Of a stretch of 64,000 nucleotides of DNA, positions 7,609-16,651 are shown piece after piece. The stretch is from Sphingomonas arvum (GTDB lineage: Bacteria; Pseudomonadota; Alphaproteobacteria; Sphingomonadales; Sphingomonadaceae), in assembly GCF_026013565.1 (NCBI RefSeq), contig NZ_JAPDOB010000001.1, positions 310,001-374,000 on the forward strand. The letters are read 5' to 3'. The notes beneath the pieces are model-generated. The model had not been told where the DNA came from and searched no databases. It saw only the letters and a list, made by a program, of their open reading frames with translations. How positions within the stretch are numbered: position 1 is the stretch's first letter; the number at the start of each line of letters is the position of its first letter. Made by a program: the position numbers and the translations under genes.

Positions 7609-8247
7609 TTGTTCGAATGCATATGGCGACCCATGGTAGGGCATCCGAAGTATCTGTCCGATCTCAAGAAGATTGAAGCTGATGTGCGCTTCACGTGCCG
7701 CCGGTGCGGGTTCGAGGACGACTGGGCTCCAGACGACCTAGCAAAGTATCTTCTGGAGATTGGCGGCAGTCAGGTGTGGTCCGAGATTACGCGCTACTTG
7801 CACTGCCGGCGCGTGGGCTGTGGCTCACCGGACTTGCGCATCCTCCCTGTTCCTTATGCTCGCCGCCCGGCTAATCTGCCGAGGCGCGTGGGTAAGCTCG
7901 ACAGTCAGCTTCTCGGAACTGCCCTCCAGATACTGGAGGCTGCTGTCGCCCGTTCTCCGGGCCGATCAGTCGCCGGGGTGGAGGTGAGGCTCGCGCTGCT
8001 AGTGGTGCATCGGTACGCCCGTGATCGTCAGCTGGTGCGAGCTTATTGGGAGTGCGCAGGCGATGCCGCTCGGAACGTCAGCGAAGGGCTGTCTGAACCG
8101 TACAGCAGGCTGCGGAAGCGACTTGAGCAGCTCGGGTGGGTGGCGCCTCTGGTAAACTTGGAGCGGGTCCCGACTTGGCCCTGGAGCTCGCCTGCACCCC
8201 CTGGCTGGCTCGCTCCGCCCGGTTATCAGCGACGAGAAGCCGAATGA
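7609..8247 (+). CDS. Hypothetical protein with a CxxC zinc-binding-like motif
   Basis: A 212-residue protein. Near the N terminus CRRCGFEDDW resembles half of a zinc ribbon, and HCRRVGCG about 35 residues later could supply the second pair of ligands. The rest is mainly helical with a Pro/Trp-rich tail. An ATG at 7633 (MVGHPKYLSD) is an equally good start. No enzyme motif is recognised. The hairpin repeat at 8262-8289 follows the stop codon. Confidence 0.6.
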   Translation: MFECIWRPMVGHPKYLSDLKKIEADVRFTCRRCGFEDDWAPDDLAKYLLEIGGSQVWSEITRYLHCRRVGCGSPDLRILPVPYARRPANLPRRVGKLDSQLLGTALQILEAAVARSPGRSVAGVEVRLALLVVHRYARDRQLVRAYWECAGDAARNVSEGLSEPYSRLRKRLEQLGWVAPLVNLERVPTWPWSSPAPPGWLAPPGYQRREAE

Positions 8248-8261
8248 ACTGAACTGCTCCG

Positions 8262-8289
8262 ATGTCCGCTTTCGACCCATAGCGGACAT
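8262..8289. repeat. Hairpin repeat with 9-bp arms
   Basis: ATGTCCGCT (8262-8270) and AGCGGACAT (8281-8289) are perfect inverted repeats around TTCGACCCAT. It lies between two convergent genes. Translated, it gives the SAMGRKRT / NVRYGSKADI peptides seen in spurious frames. It belongs to the same family as 823-846, 8811-8834 and 33056-33081. Confidence 0.8.
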
Positions 8290-8299
8290 TAAGCATGGT

Positions 8300-8746
8300 T
8301 CACTTCGTCGGAGACCGGTCGATGAGCTTGAACCCCGTTGACGCATCCGACACGCTAACCCGATTGAGCGCGCGTCCGCTGAAACCGAGGTGCATTTGCG
8401 AAGCTGATGGTGTGTATCTCAGTAGGATCAACTCGAAGCCGGTGTTGGTGCAGACCGCGAAATCAGCTTGGAAAGGTCCGCTCGCGGCGATCTCTTCGGT
8501 GACGCTCTGCGCATCAGCATGGGAAAGGTTCTTGTCGTTGACGAGAACCTCGAATTTCCGTTTCGTGGAAGCGGAGTAGTTCCAGCTTTCCTTGAACGTC
8601 AGCACGTCCGAGTGGCATGTGTAGGAGCTTACCTTCGACCCCTTTTGAGCAGGAGGGTAAGGCGGGACTGCCAAGGCCGAACTGCTGAACCCGACCAAAA
8701 CGACAGCAAGAGCAACAAGACGCTTCAAATCTCGACAGGCGTTCAT
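8300..8746 (-). CDS. Small secreted protein of unknown function
   Basis: A 148-residue protein with a classic signal peptide (MNACRDLKRLVALAVVLVG, cleavage after SSALA). The mature part has two cysteines (SYTCHSD and FAVCTNTG) that could form a disulphide in the periplasm. The ATG at 8746 has GGAG upstream. A longer frame up to 8836 begins MSAMGGKRT, which is only the translated hairpin repeat and is not part of the gene. I do not recognise the family. Confidence 0.68.
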   Translation of the reverse strand: MNACRDLKRLVALAVVLVGFSSSALAVPPYPPAQKGSKVSSYTCHSDVLTFKESWNYSASTKRKFEVLVNDKNLSHADAQSVTEEIAASGPFQADFAVCTNTGFELILLRYTPSASQMHLGFSGRALNRVSVSDASTGFKLIDRSPTK

Positions 8747-8810
8747 CTGTTGTTGCTCCGATTCAGCAGTCAGGCGGAGGTTTCGCTGAGCCAAGGCTAA
8801 ACTCGGCCAC

Positions 8811-8834
8811 GTCCGCTTTCCACCCATTGCGGAC
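8811..8834. repeat. Hairpin repeat, GTCCGC-loop-GCGGAC
   Basis: A 6-bp inverted repeat (8811-8816 and 8829-8834) around TTTCCACCCATT. It sits between the divergent secreted-protein and GIY-YIG genes. It is nearly identical to the copy at 823-846 except for one paired change in the arms. Confidence 0.78.
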
Positions 8835-8863
8835 ATAGCGGGCTAGGTCGATAACCCCGTCAG

Positions 8864-9223
8864 ATGACTAACCCGGATTGGATGCCTGCAGCCCTGCGGG
8901 CGGCCCGTATGCTCCGGGCAAGCACGGCCAATAGCCCCGGCGCCAGGCATTCAGTGTACGTGATCTTGCTACACGATCCCCGACGTCATCAGCGGTGGGG
9001 TTTGTACGTGGGGCAGACCTCGCGCGATCCCGACTGGCGCTTCGATCAGCATAAGGCCGGGTACAAATCGAGCGGTCCTGTAAGGCGCTTCGGCATGCGC
9101 TTGCTGCCCGAGTTTGTTGAGCATCTAAACCCGCTCCAGCAATGGGAATCGCTCGACCTCGAGGAAGGTCTCGCAAGGGTCCTGCGAAGCGCAGGCGTGC
9201 CATGGGTCGAAGGCGGGCATTGA
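8864..9223 (+). CDS. GIY-YIG superfamily protein
   Basis: A 119-residue protein with the N-terminal core of a GIY-YIG nuclease: VYVILL, ten residues, then WGLYVGQT, followed by a basic stretch WRFDQHKAGYKSSGPVRRFG that matches the R..QH..G element. A Glu in the LEEGLARVLR helix is in the right place for the metal-binding Glu. Single-domain members may be nucleases acting in repair or recombination, but many have no known function. No partner domain is attached. The start region is close to the hairpin repeat and is not strongly supported. Confidence 0.68.
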   Translation: MTNPDWMPAALRAARMLRASTANSPGARHSVYVILLHDPRRHQRWGLYVGQTSRDPDWRFDQHKAGYKSSGPVRRFGMRLLPEFVEHLNPLQQWESLDLEEGLARVLRSAGVPWVEGGH

Positions 9224-9525
9224 AGATTACGGAGACGACAGATTGTATGTCCGCCGGTGGTGGTAAGTGGAACGGCTGCTTTCGGGTCAGCTGAGGGAGA
9301 TAGTTGACGCTCGAATATCACAGATGAGCGGCTTAGCCTTTATCAGAGCACCAGGGCTCCGCAGCCCGCAGCCGCTGTTTGGCCCGTTCATCGACTAAAT
9401 GCCCAGCGTCCCGAGCCTTAAGACTTGCAAGTCCACCTTGCTTTCGCACCGCCGCCTTCTATCGCCGGAAATGGCGCGCTTGTCGGATGTCGCGACGCCG
9501 ACGGGAGCTGGTTGAGTTTGGTCCC
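9224..9525. other. Intergenic stretch with a repeat copy
   Basis: No gene is seen. Positions 9262-9286 (GGTAAGTGGAACGGCTGCTT..) match 12347-12371 at 22 of 25 positions. Because the two copies bracket the PAS histidine kinase gene, they may be a repeat pair that moved with it or a common genomic repeat. Confidence 0.55.
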
Positions 9526-12342
9526 ATGCAGTCTGACAAAGCGCCAATAGCCACCAGCAGCCTAGCTGGTGCAGAGGAACTTACGCGGCTCAACAGATCC
9601 GCTCTGCCCGCCGATGCCTATCGCACCCTGCTGGACAACATGTCCGAAGGTGTGAGCTTGTCTGACGAGGGGGGCATCATTGTCTACACCAACCCGGCCG
9701 AGAACCGCATGTTCGGCTATCGGCCGGGAGAGCTGCTCGGCCAGCACGTCTCGGTTCAGAATGCCTATCCGCCTGACGAGAATGAACGGATTGTCGCCAC
9801 GGTCATTGCCGAGCTGAAGGCGTCAGGTTTTTGGCGCGGCGAATGGCGCAACCGCCGTAAAGATGGAGAGGTCTTCACTACCACTTCACGCATCAGCGCA
9901 GTTGATATTGAGGGACGTCTCCACTGGCTGTGCGTCCAGGAGGACATCACCGAGCAGACCCGCGCCGCGGACGAACTGCGGACCAGCGAAGCGCGTCTGG
10001 CGCTTGCGACGCACGCAGCCTCGCTCGGTATTTGGGATTGGGAAATCGCAACCGGCCGGATGGCCTATTCTCCTCTGGCAAAGGAGATCTGCGGCTTCGC
10101 CCCCGAACAGGAGGTCACCTACGAAAACGCTAAGGCCGTTACCCATCCCGACGATTATCCGCGCACCTCGGCGATGGCACGTCGGGCGCTCGATCCGGAG
10201 CTGCGCGAGGTACAGCCCTACGAATATCGGATTGTGCGTCCGGACGGATCCATACGCTGGGTGATCGCCCATGGCGAAGCGGTGTTCGACGACGTTGGCG
10301 GGCAACCGAGAGCTGTCCGTTACGTCGGCACCCTGCAGGACATTACCGATCGCAAGCAGACCGAGCAGGAACTTCGGGAGCAATTCGCGATCTTGGCGCA
10401 GCTGGCGGAAGGAGTGATCGTCGCCGATGCGAACGGACGGCTGACTTTCGTCAACGACTCGGCTGCTCGCCTGCATGGTGTGGGGGCGCTCGGGGTGGAG
10501 CCCGGACACTACAGCGACACCTACCACCTCTTTACGGAAGACGGCAGACCGTATCCGCCGCTCGAGCTGCCCCTGTCGCGTGCCTTGCGAGGTGAGACCG
10601 TCGAGGACGCCCGTTGGTTAGTGCAGAGGCCCGACGGCACCTCAATTCTTGCAATTGGCGGCGCGCGCCCAATCCGCGATCAGGCAGGAGATCAGATTGG
10701 CGCGGTGCTGACCCTCCGCGACGACACGGCGCGAGACGCCGCCCAGCGTGCGCTGCGCGAGAACGAGGCCCGCCTCCGCGCGATCACCGATAATCTTCCG
10801 GGAGGCATGGTCTACCAGGTCCGGGTCGATGCAGATGGCGAGGGCCGAAGCTTCCAGTTCCTGTCGCAAAGTTTTGAGAAGCTCACCGGCTACAGTCTCG
10901 ATCAGGTCGCGGCCGAACCGCTGTTGCCCTATAGGACCATTCTGCCGGAGGATGCCGGCTCCCTCGCTCTTGCCGAGGAAGAAGCAATCCGATCGCTCAG
11001 CCCCTTTGATCATGAGGTCCGCTTCAGGCGCGCCGATGGTGAGGTCAGGTGGGCTAGGATCATCTCCGCTCCGCGGCAGCAGACTGATGGGTCGACCATC
11101 TGGGACGGCATTAAGATCGACGTCACCGACCAGAAGCGACTGGAGACAGAACTCAACGCCCTGAACGAGAGCCTTGAACGGCGTGTCCGAGACCGAACGG
11201 TTGAACTGGAGCGCGTTCACGAGCAGCTGCGCCAGTCACAGAAGTTGGAGGCCATGGGGCAACTCACCGGCGGCGTGGCCCACGACTTCAACAATCTTTT
11301 GACCCCGATTCTCGGTAGCCTCGATCTGGTCGTGCAGAAGCCAGGCCTGGGCGAACGTGAGCAGCGTCTCCTTCGGGCAGCGCTGGAAAGTGCCGAACGG
11401 GCCAAGACGCTGGTTCAACGCCTCCTCGCCTTTGCGCGACGTCAGCCCCTCCAGCTTGGACCCGTCGATGTTTCCGCGACTATCGGCGGGATGATTGACT
11501 TGGTTGCAAGCACCTCAGGTCCGCGTGTGCGAGTTTCGACCGACGTCCAAGACGGTCTGCCGGCAGCACTAGCGGAGCGCAACCAGCTCGAGATGGCGCT
11601 GCTGAACCTCTGTGTGAACGCCCGTGATGCCATGCCTGAGGGCGGGGAGCTGTCGATCGCGGCGAGGAGAGTTGCGTTCACGACGGGCCCATCGGGCGAG
11701 TTGGAGCCGGGCAAATATGTTTCTATTGCTGTTTCCGACACCGGTCTTGGGATGACACCGGAGGTTGCAGCGAAGGCAATCGAACCGTTCTTCTCAACCA
11801 AGGGGATTGGCAGAGGCACTGGCCTCGGCCTGTCGATGGTGCACGGACTAGCTTCTCAACTTGGCGGCAGAATGGTCATCAAGTCGAAATTGGGCTTGGG
11901 CACAACGATCGAGCTTATACTCCCGGTCGCCGAAGGAGTTCAGACGCTGCCAGAAACCGTTCTCGATGCGACAATTCGACCCGAGAAGGCCAAGGGCACA
12001 GTCCTGCTGGTGGACGACGAGGAGTCGGTCCGTATTTCGACAGCCGAGATGCTTCTGGAGATGGGCTATACGGTACGCCAAGCTGCGAGCGGCGCAGAGG
12101 CCCTGCGCGTCCTCGAGTCGTGGCGGGCCCAGTTCCTCCTCACCGATCACCTTATGCCTGGGATGACCGGAACAGAACTGGCCGAGCAAGTGAAGCGGTC
12201 GCATCCGACTACACGCGTCCTCGTGATTTCTGGCTATGCTGACATCGATGGCCTGCCCACCAAATTTCCGCGTTTAACTAAGCCATTCCGCAAGCACGAA
12301 TTAGCTTCAGCGCTGGACGGCCTGATCGCGAAGGGCCGCTGA
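9526..12342 (+). CDS. Multi-PAS hybrid sensor histidine kinase with receiver domain
   Basis: About 938 residues, predicted soluble. Order: four PAS/PAC modules (roughly residues 25-150, 155-285, 290-410 and 415-545), a short coiled coil, a HisKA domain with the phospho-acceptor His at about 586 ([13 protein letters not shown]), a HATPase domain (NARDAMPEGG, DTGLGM, GRGTGLGLSMVHG) and a C-terminal receiver with acceptor Asp at about 874 (LLTDHLMPGMTG). 'AHDFNN' places it in the HWE-free, NtrB-like hybrid family common in alphaproteobacteria. The PAS modules suggest sensing of a cytoplasmic cue (light, redox or ligand), but no flavin-binding NCRFLQ motif is seen. The frame is open further upstream to 9379; ATG 9526 is chosen because family similarity begins soon after it. 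There is no response-regulator partner next to it. Confidence 0.9.
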   Translation: MQSDKAPIATSSLAGAEELTRLNRSALPADAYRTLLDNMSEGVSLSDEGGIIVYTNPAENRMFGYRPGELLGQHVSVQNAYPPDENERIVATVIAELKASGFWRGEWRNRRKDGEVFTTTSRISAVDIEGRLHWLCVQEDITEQTRAADELRTSEARLALATHAASLGIWDWEIATGRMAYSPLAKEICGFAPEQEVTYENAKAVTHPDDYPRTSAMARRALDPELREVQPYEYRIVRPDGSIRWVIAHGEAVFDDVGGQPRAVRYVGTLQDITDRKQTEQELREQFAILAQLAEGVIVADANGRLTFVNDSAARLHGVGALGVEPGHYSDTYHLFTEDGRPYPPLELPLSRALRGETVEDARWLVQRPDGTSILAIGGARPIRDQAGDQIGAVLTLRDDTARDAAQRALRENEARLRAITDNLPGGMVYQVRVDADGEGRSFQFLSQSFEKLTGYSLDQVAAEPLLPYRTILPEDAGSLALAEEEAIRSLSPFDHEVRFRRADGEVRWARIISAPRQQTDGSTIWDGIKIDVTDQKRLETELNALNESLERRVRDRTVELERVHEQLRQSQKLEAMGQLTGGVAHDFNNLLTPILGSLDLVVQKPGLGEREQRLLRAALESAERAKTLVQRLLAFARRQPLQLGPVDVSATIGGMIDLVASTSGPRVRVSTDVQDGLPAALAERNQLEMALLNLCVNARDAMPEGGELSIAARRVAFTTGPSGELEPGKYVSIAVSDTGLGMTPEVAAKAIEPFFSTKGIGRGTGLGLSMVHGLASQLGGRMVIKSKLGLGTTIELILPVAEGVQTLPETVLDATIRPEKAKGTVLLVDDEESVRISTAEMLLEMGYTVRQAASGAEALRVLESWRAQFLLTDHLMPGMTGTELAEQVKRSHPTTRVLVISGYADIDGLPTKFPRLTKPFRKHELASALDGLIAKGR

Positions 12343-12346
12343 TGCT

Positions 12347-12371
12347 GGTAAGCGGACCGACTGCTTTCGGG
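12347..12371 (+). repeat. Second copy of the 25-bp repeat at 9262-9286
   Basis: GGTAAGCGGACCGACTGCTT followed by TCGGG, with three mismatches to the earlier copy. It lies four bases after the histidine kinase stop codon. Confidence 0.6.
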
Positions 12372-12502
12372 CGGCAATCGGCAAAACCGGACATCCCCTA
12401 AGACAAAAATCGAGACACGCGATTTCGCCGCATGCGGCCGTTCATAGTGCACCACTAAGCACTCGTAAGCGGCCTCCAACGTTGGCTGGCACCCTCGCCT
12501 GA

Positions 12503-13045
12503 TCAGTTGAACCCGAAGAATACCCCGAAGAACATCGGCGCCAGCAACGCCAGTGCAAACAGCAGGAGCGCAAGGACGAGCAGCCTTCCGAGGCAACATC
12601 CTCCGCGCGGTCGCCCCCCTACTGGATCTTCATGGTCGAGACGATCCGCCCGTGCCGACCTTGCGCGAGCTGCGGACATCATGGCACCCAGAAGGATGCG
12701 GAAAGGGTCCGGACCAGTCCGGCCAAGGCGACCCGGATCCATTCGGGTCGGCACTTCAGTTTCCCAGAGTTCCGGTTCATCCGCTTCTGTCGACCGGCTG
12801 ATCGGTGGAACTCCGACCTCGAGCGGAGCAGCTCTTGGCAGTGCGGGCGGCGGCCGACTCGGCACGAGATCGCCGAAGCGGGCGCCGCACTGAGGACAGG
12901 CACTCCCCTCCAGCCACAATCCGGGCATGTGGTTGGTGCAGAAGAAGCGGACCGCCGCCTCGTGACAGGCGTCGCACTCGCCCTCGACCGGCTGAACGGT
13001 ACCGCAGTTGGGGCAGCGCAGGACAATGCCGCTCAAGCGTCGCAC
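12503..13045 (-). CDS. Zinc-ribbon protein with a C-terminal membrane helix
   Basis: A 180-residue protein. The N-terminal 55 residues hold three Cys pairs or near pairs: CPNC, CDAC and CPQC, plus FFCTNH, as in double zinc ribbons. A Pro/Arg-rich linker follows, and the last 30 residues are a hydrophobic helix (LLVLALLLFALALLAPMFFG) that should anchor it in the membrane. It overlaps the 3' end of the phosphatase gene by 13 bases and is the last gene of the four-gene vWA/kinase/phosphatase operon. In known vWA-kinase-phosphatase systems a zinc ribbon is often fused to the vWA protein; here it is a separate membrane-tethered protein (inference that it plays the same part). Confidence 0.75.
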   Translation of the reverse strand: MRRLSGIVLRCPNCGTVQPVEGECDACHEAAVRFFCTNHMPGLWLEGSACPQCGARFGDLVPSRPPPALPRAAPLEVGVPPISRSTEADEPELWETEVPTRMDPGRLGRTGPDPFRILLGAMMSAARARSARADRLDHEDPVGGRPRGGCCLGRLLVLALLLFALALLAPMFFGVFFGFN

Positions 13046-14295
13046 TCCGCGACTGGAGCGGTTGCGCTGCCTTCAGGCGGCGGAAAGATCGAAGCGACCA
13101 GTTCTGGGGGCACATGGAGCCGGTGGACCTGCGGCAGCACGCCGGGAACGTAGCGGGCGAGCGTCGGCACCCGCTCGAACGGGCCGAAGGCCTCGCGCGG
13201 CAGGCGGCGCGACAGGGCCACTGTCGTTAGTATCGGATGCGCCTTGTAAGCCGGGTAGGTGATGAAGCGCTCCTCACCATGATCGTGGCCGCGAACCATG
13301 TGCGTCACCGGACGGCCCATCCGGGTGCTGAGTTCGCAGAAGGCGTCGAAATCCTCCCGCCCGAACTGGCTTCCACGACTGAAGCGATTGGGCATCTTCC
13401 GCCGCGCGCTCGGATGCGCTCGGGTCCAGGTGAAGTCGGACAGGCAGGCCGGATCGTTCCAGTCGCCCGTTTCCTCAAGCTTGGCGTGGAGGTCGCTGAG
13501 CGGAAAGCCGGCGTGAGCAATGAGCAGCCCGTCCGGCAGGAAGAGGGCGTGCGGCGCCTGGGCGAAGAAGCGCACGGCGAGCTTGCCTGCGCGCTCGATC
13601 CATTCGTGCGCGAGGTTGGCGTTGAGGAAGTCGGCAAAGTCGCCCGGCGACACGCTCGAAGCGAAGTGGACGCCATTGTAGGACATAGCTTCGTCATGAT
13701 TGCCGACCAAGACGCAGATCCGTTGCGATGCCGCGATCACCAGCTCAAACACGCGCAGGAGCAGTTCGAGGCCGAAGCCCTCGTCATCGAACAGGTCGCC
13801 GAGCAAGACGATGCGGGGCGGGGGTGATTGGGTGTCGGCAGCGTCCTTGTCGATTAGGGCAAGGGCGGCTTCGAGCGCCAGCAAGTCGCCGTGCAGGTCG
13901 CCGATGATCCACAAGGGTGCGGCGGCGTCGAACTCTCCCACTTTGATGGCTTGGTCTCCCGGCATGGCGCGATCCCCATCGAACATCAGGCTCGGGCCGC
14001 CGGCGCGGTCGAGCAGGGCTTCGAAGGCTTCCACCGTTTGGCGAATCCGGGACCGCTCCCTGGCCCGGGCGACGGCGTCGTGGACGGCCGGCCAGTCAAG
14101 GTCGTGAACGTCGATGATCGCCGGCAGGGCGTCGGGCGCGGGCTTAGCGGGAGGGGCTTCGGCCGGTGCGGTCGGGGAGGCGGCGGCTTCTTCCGCGCCC
14201 GGGTTCGTTGCTGCCAGCTCAGGCTGTTGGGAGCCGGAGACCGGCGCCGTTTCCCCGGCGCGCGTCACCGAAGCTTCGGGTTCACCCTTGCTCAT
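13033..14295 (-). CDS. PPP-family (calcineurin-like) metallophosphatase
   Basis: A 420-residue protein. The first 60 residues are a low-complexity Ala/Pro/Glu tail. The catalytic core has the complete PPP signature: GDLHG (132-136), GDLFDD (166-171), GNHDE (198-202), a His in LLIAHAGFP and GHDHG near the C terminus. These residues coordinate two metals in Ser/Thr protein phosphatases. Its start overlaps the kinase stop by four bases (ATGA), so kinase and phosphatase are translationally coupled and probably act on the same substrates in opposite directions. Most bacterial kinase partners are PP2C enzymes, so a PPP enzyme is a notable variant. The substrate is unknown; the vWA and zinc-ribbon proteins of the operon are candidates. 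Confidence 0.85.
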   Translation of the reverse strand: MSKGEPEASVTRAGETAPVSGSQQPELAATNPGAEEAAASPTAPAEAPPAKPAPDALPAIIDVHDLDWPAVHDAVARARERSRIRQTVEAFEALLDRAGGPSLMFDGDRAMPGDQAIKVGEFDAAAPLWIIGDLHGDLLALEAALALIDKDAADTQSPPPRIVLLGDLFDDEGFGLELLLRVFELVIAASQRICVLVGNHDEAMSYNGVHFASSVSPGDFADFLNANLAHEWIERAGKLAVRFFAQAPHALFLPDGLLIAHAGFPLSDLHAKLEETGDWNDPACLSDFTWTRAHPSARRKMPNRFSRGSQFGREDFDAFCELSTRMGRPVTHMVRGHDHGEERFITYPAYKAHPILTTVALSRRLPREAFGPFERVPTLARYVPGVLPQVHRLHVPPELVASIFPPPEGSATAPVAECDA

Positions 14296-15638
14296 GCCGG
14301 AAGGACAGTCAGCGGGAGCTTGGCAATGTTCTTTACTTCATTGCCGACCGCGATCTGGTCGCCAGCCCGCAAGGGCCGGGGAGTGGTCAGAGCGCGGCCG
14401 TTGAGAAGCGTCTGATTGGTCGCCGCTGCACCCGGCCGCACGAACCATTGCCCGCCCGCACCCCGCTCCAGCACGCATTGTCCTTCGTCCCAAAAGTCTC
14501 CGTCCGCACCGAACTGCCGCACCAGCCGCTTGCCGAGTTCGGTTCGGATCCGAAGCTGCAGCGTCGCCCCATCCGCACCGCGCAGCTGCACCGCTTCGGA
14601 AGTGATCGGCGGGCGGGCGGTAGGGACGGCAGCTGCAGGAGCAGCCGCCGGTGCCGCCGGCCGGGGCAGCGGAGCCGAAGGCTTCGGCGCCGGAGCAGTC
14701 GGAGCCGCCGCTGCCGGCTTGCGGTTACGGCCGCTCAGGATGGCACGCAGCTCGGCGGCGGTCGGCCGCTTGGCCGGATCCGGATTGAGGCAACGGTGAA
14801 GCGCCGCGCTGACGTCGCCGTTGCTGGCTGGCCATGGCATCTCGCCAAGGAGGGCGGGCGGCTCGGCCGTGTAGCCATGTACCAGCCGCGCATAGTCCGA
14901 CTGGTCTTCCGACCAGTAAGGGTGGCGGCCGGCGAGCAGTTCGTACAGGATCAGGCCGCAGGTGAAGATGTCGGAAGCAAGGCCAGGCACCCCACCCTTG
15001 GTCAGATGCTCCGGCGAGCGGTAATTGTCGGTTCCGACATACCCCTGATGGCCGTGCCACGGCGGGCGGCGATCGGCGAGGAGCGAGAAGTCCATGTCGA
15101 TCAGCTTGAGCTGGAACTCCGCGGCGATGGTCGGATCTTCGATCAGATAGGCATTCGCGGGCTTGAGGTCCGCGTGGACGATCTTGACGTCGTGCAGCGC
15201 GCCGACACCGGCCACCAGCACCTTCGCCCAGGTCGCATGGCGGGCCCAGATGACCGGATTGCTGGTCGGGGCCTTGCCGATGGCGCGGTGGCTTTCCCGC
15301 TCCTTGTCGAGGACCTGCTGGAGGTCGGCGCCGTTCTCGACGAACTGGAAGGCCTGGAAGTAGCAGCGGCCACCCCAGACTTCCTCGAACGAATCCACGT
15401 GGCCGACCGCGAAATTGTCGGCCTTGCCCCGGACGACCCGGGCGGCGAGCTCCTTTTGGTAGGCGACGAAGTCGCGGTACCAGACCACCGTGGGTGCCGG
15501 TGACTTGTACTGCTTGAAGAACACCTTGCGGCCGTCGGGCGCCTGCGCGGCATAGGAGATGGCCATCATCCCCGGCCCGAATACCTTAAGTATCCGGTAG
15601 CCGCGGATGGTGTCGCCGACCTTGAGCTTCTTCGCCAT
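14292..15638 (-). CDS. Ser/Thr protein kinase with a C-terminal FHA-like domain
   Basis: A 448-residue protein. Kinase domain (about 12-305): a Gly-loop-like GPGMMAISYA, Lys42 in VFFKQYK, catalytic loop HADLKPAN (155-162, a non-RD type because Arg is replaced by Ala), DFS in place of DFG at 183-185, SPE in the activation segment and DIFTCGLILYELLAG. A Pro/Ala linker follows. Residues about 345-448 resemble an FHA phosphothreonine-binding domain (NQTLLNGRALTTPRPLRAGD is the typical 'N..NG..L..GD' end). There is no membrane helix. The FHA domain could bind the kinase's own phosphorylated sites or a partner. It is the second gene of the operon, 29 bases after the vWA gene. Confidence 0.87.
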   Translation of the reverse strand: MAKKLKVGDTIRGYRILKVFGPGMMAISYAAQAPDGRKVFFKQYKSPAPTVVWYRDFVAYQKELAARVVRGKADNFAVGHVDSFEEVWGGRCYFQAFQFVENGADLQQVLDKERESHRAIGKAPTSNPVIWARHATWAKVLVAGVGALHDVKIVHADLKPANAYLIEDPTIAAEFQLKLIDMDFSLLADRRPPWHGHQGYVGTDNYRSPEHLTKGGVPGLASDIFTCGLILYELLAGRHPYWSEDQSDYARLVHGYTAEPPALLGEMPWPASNGDVSAALHRCLNPDPAKRPTAAELRAILSGRNRKPAAAAPTAPAPKPSAPLPRPAAPAAAPAAAVPTARPPITSEAVQLRGADGATLQLRIRTELGKRLVRQFGADGDFWDEGQCVLERGAGGQWFVRPGAAATNQTLLNGRALTTPRPLRAGDQIAVGNEVKNIAKLPLTVLPA

Positions 15639-15667
15639 GGGCCGCTCCTACGGCCGACGCCACTGTG

Positions 15668-16600
15668 TCAAAGCGCGACCGTTTCGGCCGACCTCGATAC
15701 GCTCGCCGCGAGCTGCTTCAGCGTATTGCGAAAGTTGACGGGATCGGACGTGAACTTCTGCAGGGCTTCCTGCGCATTGAGGCCCTCGAACTCGACGACC
15801 TCCCACTCCGACTTGTCGATCTGGCTGAGCCGGTCGTAACCCTCGAAGTTGGGCGCAAACACGCTCAGGATGATCCGATTGGCCATAACCACATTTGCCA
15901 CGTCCTGGAGCGAACCGCCCTTGGCTTCCGGGATGCTCATCGTCTCCTTGAAGGAAGCGTCCGTAAAAACAACGACCACGCGCGCCGCGTCGCTGCGATA
16001 ACGCCACTTGCCGGCCTCGACCGTCTGCGCACCCTTGGCCGTCGCTTCCATGGTTGCGACCTTGTACAGGGTGTCGAGCAGCGATTCCGGCTCGTCGCCG
16101 CCTCCGTTCGCGTGCAGGGCTGCAAGCTGCGCCTTCAGCTCCGCAGGGTCGCGCACGAACTGGTTGTCCACGAGCCAAGGCAAGCCGTCGCTCTCGGCCG
16201 CTTCGATGTCGCGATAGCCGACGACCTTCGCCCGCCAGTCCTTCACCGGGGCGGCATTGTTGGCATCCCCGCTGCTGAGGCTGCCGACGAAGGTCTCGAT
16301 GTTCTGGCGCAGCGCATCGATGCACGGGGCCATGCTGCCGCTGATGTCGACCACGAAGACGATGTCGGCCACGCCCTTGGTCTTTTCACGGCTCTGCGGA
16401 GCCTGCGGACTGGCGGCGACTTCGGCGACGCCGGGCGTTGCGGGAGGCGGATCGGACGGAAGCGGCTCCAGCAGCGAACCGGACGCGCTCGCATCGGGCG
16501 AGGTGGCGGCTGTCGCGGCCGCGTCCGGGGCGAGCAGATCGGTTGAGAGGCCAGTCGCGGCGTCCTCGGAGGCGGGCGCGGTCGGATCGGTGCTGCTCAT
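15668..16600 (-). CDS. vWA-domain protein with an intact MIDAS motif
   Basis: A 310-residue protein. A disordered Ala/Pro/Ser N terminus (about 1-75) leads into a von Willebrand factor A domain starting ADIVFVVDISGSM, which carries the DxSxS metal site (D85, S87, S89). Further parts fit the fold: VVGYRDIE, GGGDEPESLLDTLY and ARVVVVFTDASF (TD element). It resembles the TerY/Mg-chelatase-like vWA proteins that bring partners together through Mg. No signal peptide is present, so it is cytoplasmic. ATG 16600 is chosen because GGAG lies seven bases upstream; a longer frame exists to 16714. It is the first gene of the operon and stands behind a perfect EcfG-type promoter. Confidence 0.85.
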   Translation of the reverse strand: MSSTDPTAPASEDAATGLSTDLLAPDAAATAATSPDASASGSLLEPLPSDPPPATPGVAEVAASPQAPQSREKTKGVADIVFVVDISGSMAPCIDALRQNIETFVGSLSSGDANNAAPVKDWRAKVVGYRDIEAAESDGLPWLVDNQFVRDPAELKAQLAALHANGGGDEPESLLDTLYKVATMEATAKGAQTVEAGKWRYRSDAARVVVVFTDASFKETMSIPEAKGGSLQDVANVVMANRIILSVFAPNFEGYDRLSQIDKSEWEVVEFEGLNAQEALQKFTSDPVNFRNTLKQLAASVSRSAETVAL

Positions 16601-16651
16601 GTGAAATCTCCGTGAATCGTGGTCGCGTAGAAGCGACGCAATCAAGGAGCG

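Noticed and set aside
8747-8836. N-terminal extension MSAMGGKRT of the secreted-protein gene
   Set aside because: It is the translated hairpin repeat; the signal peptide begins at 8746.
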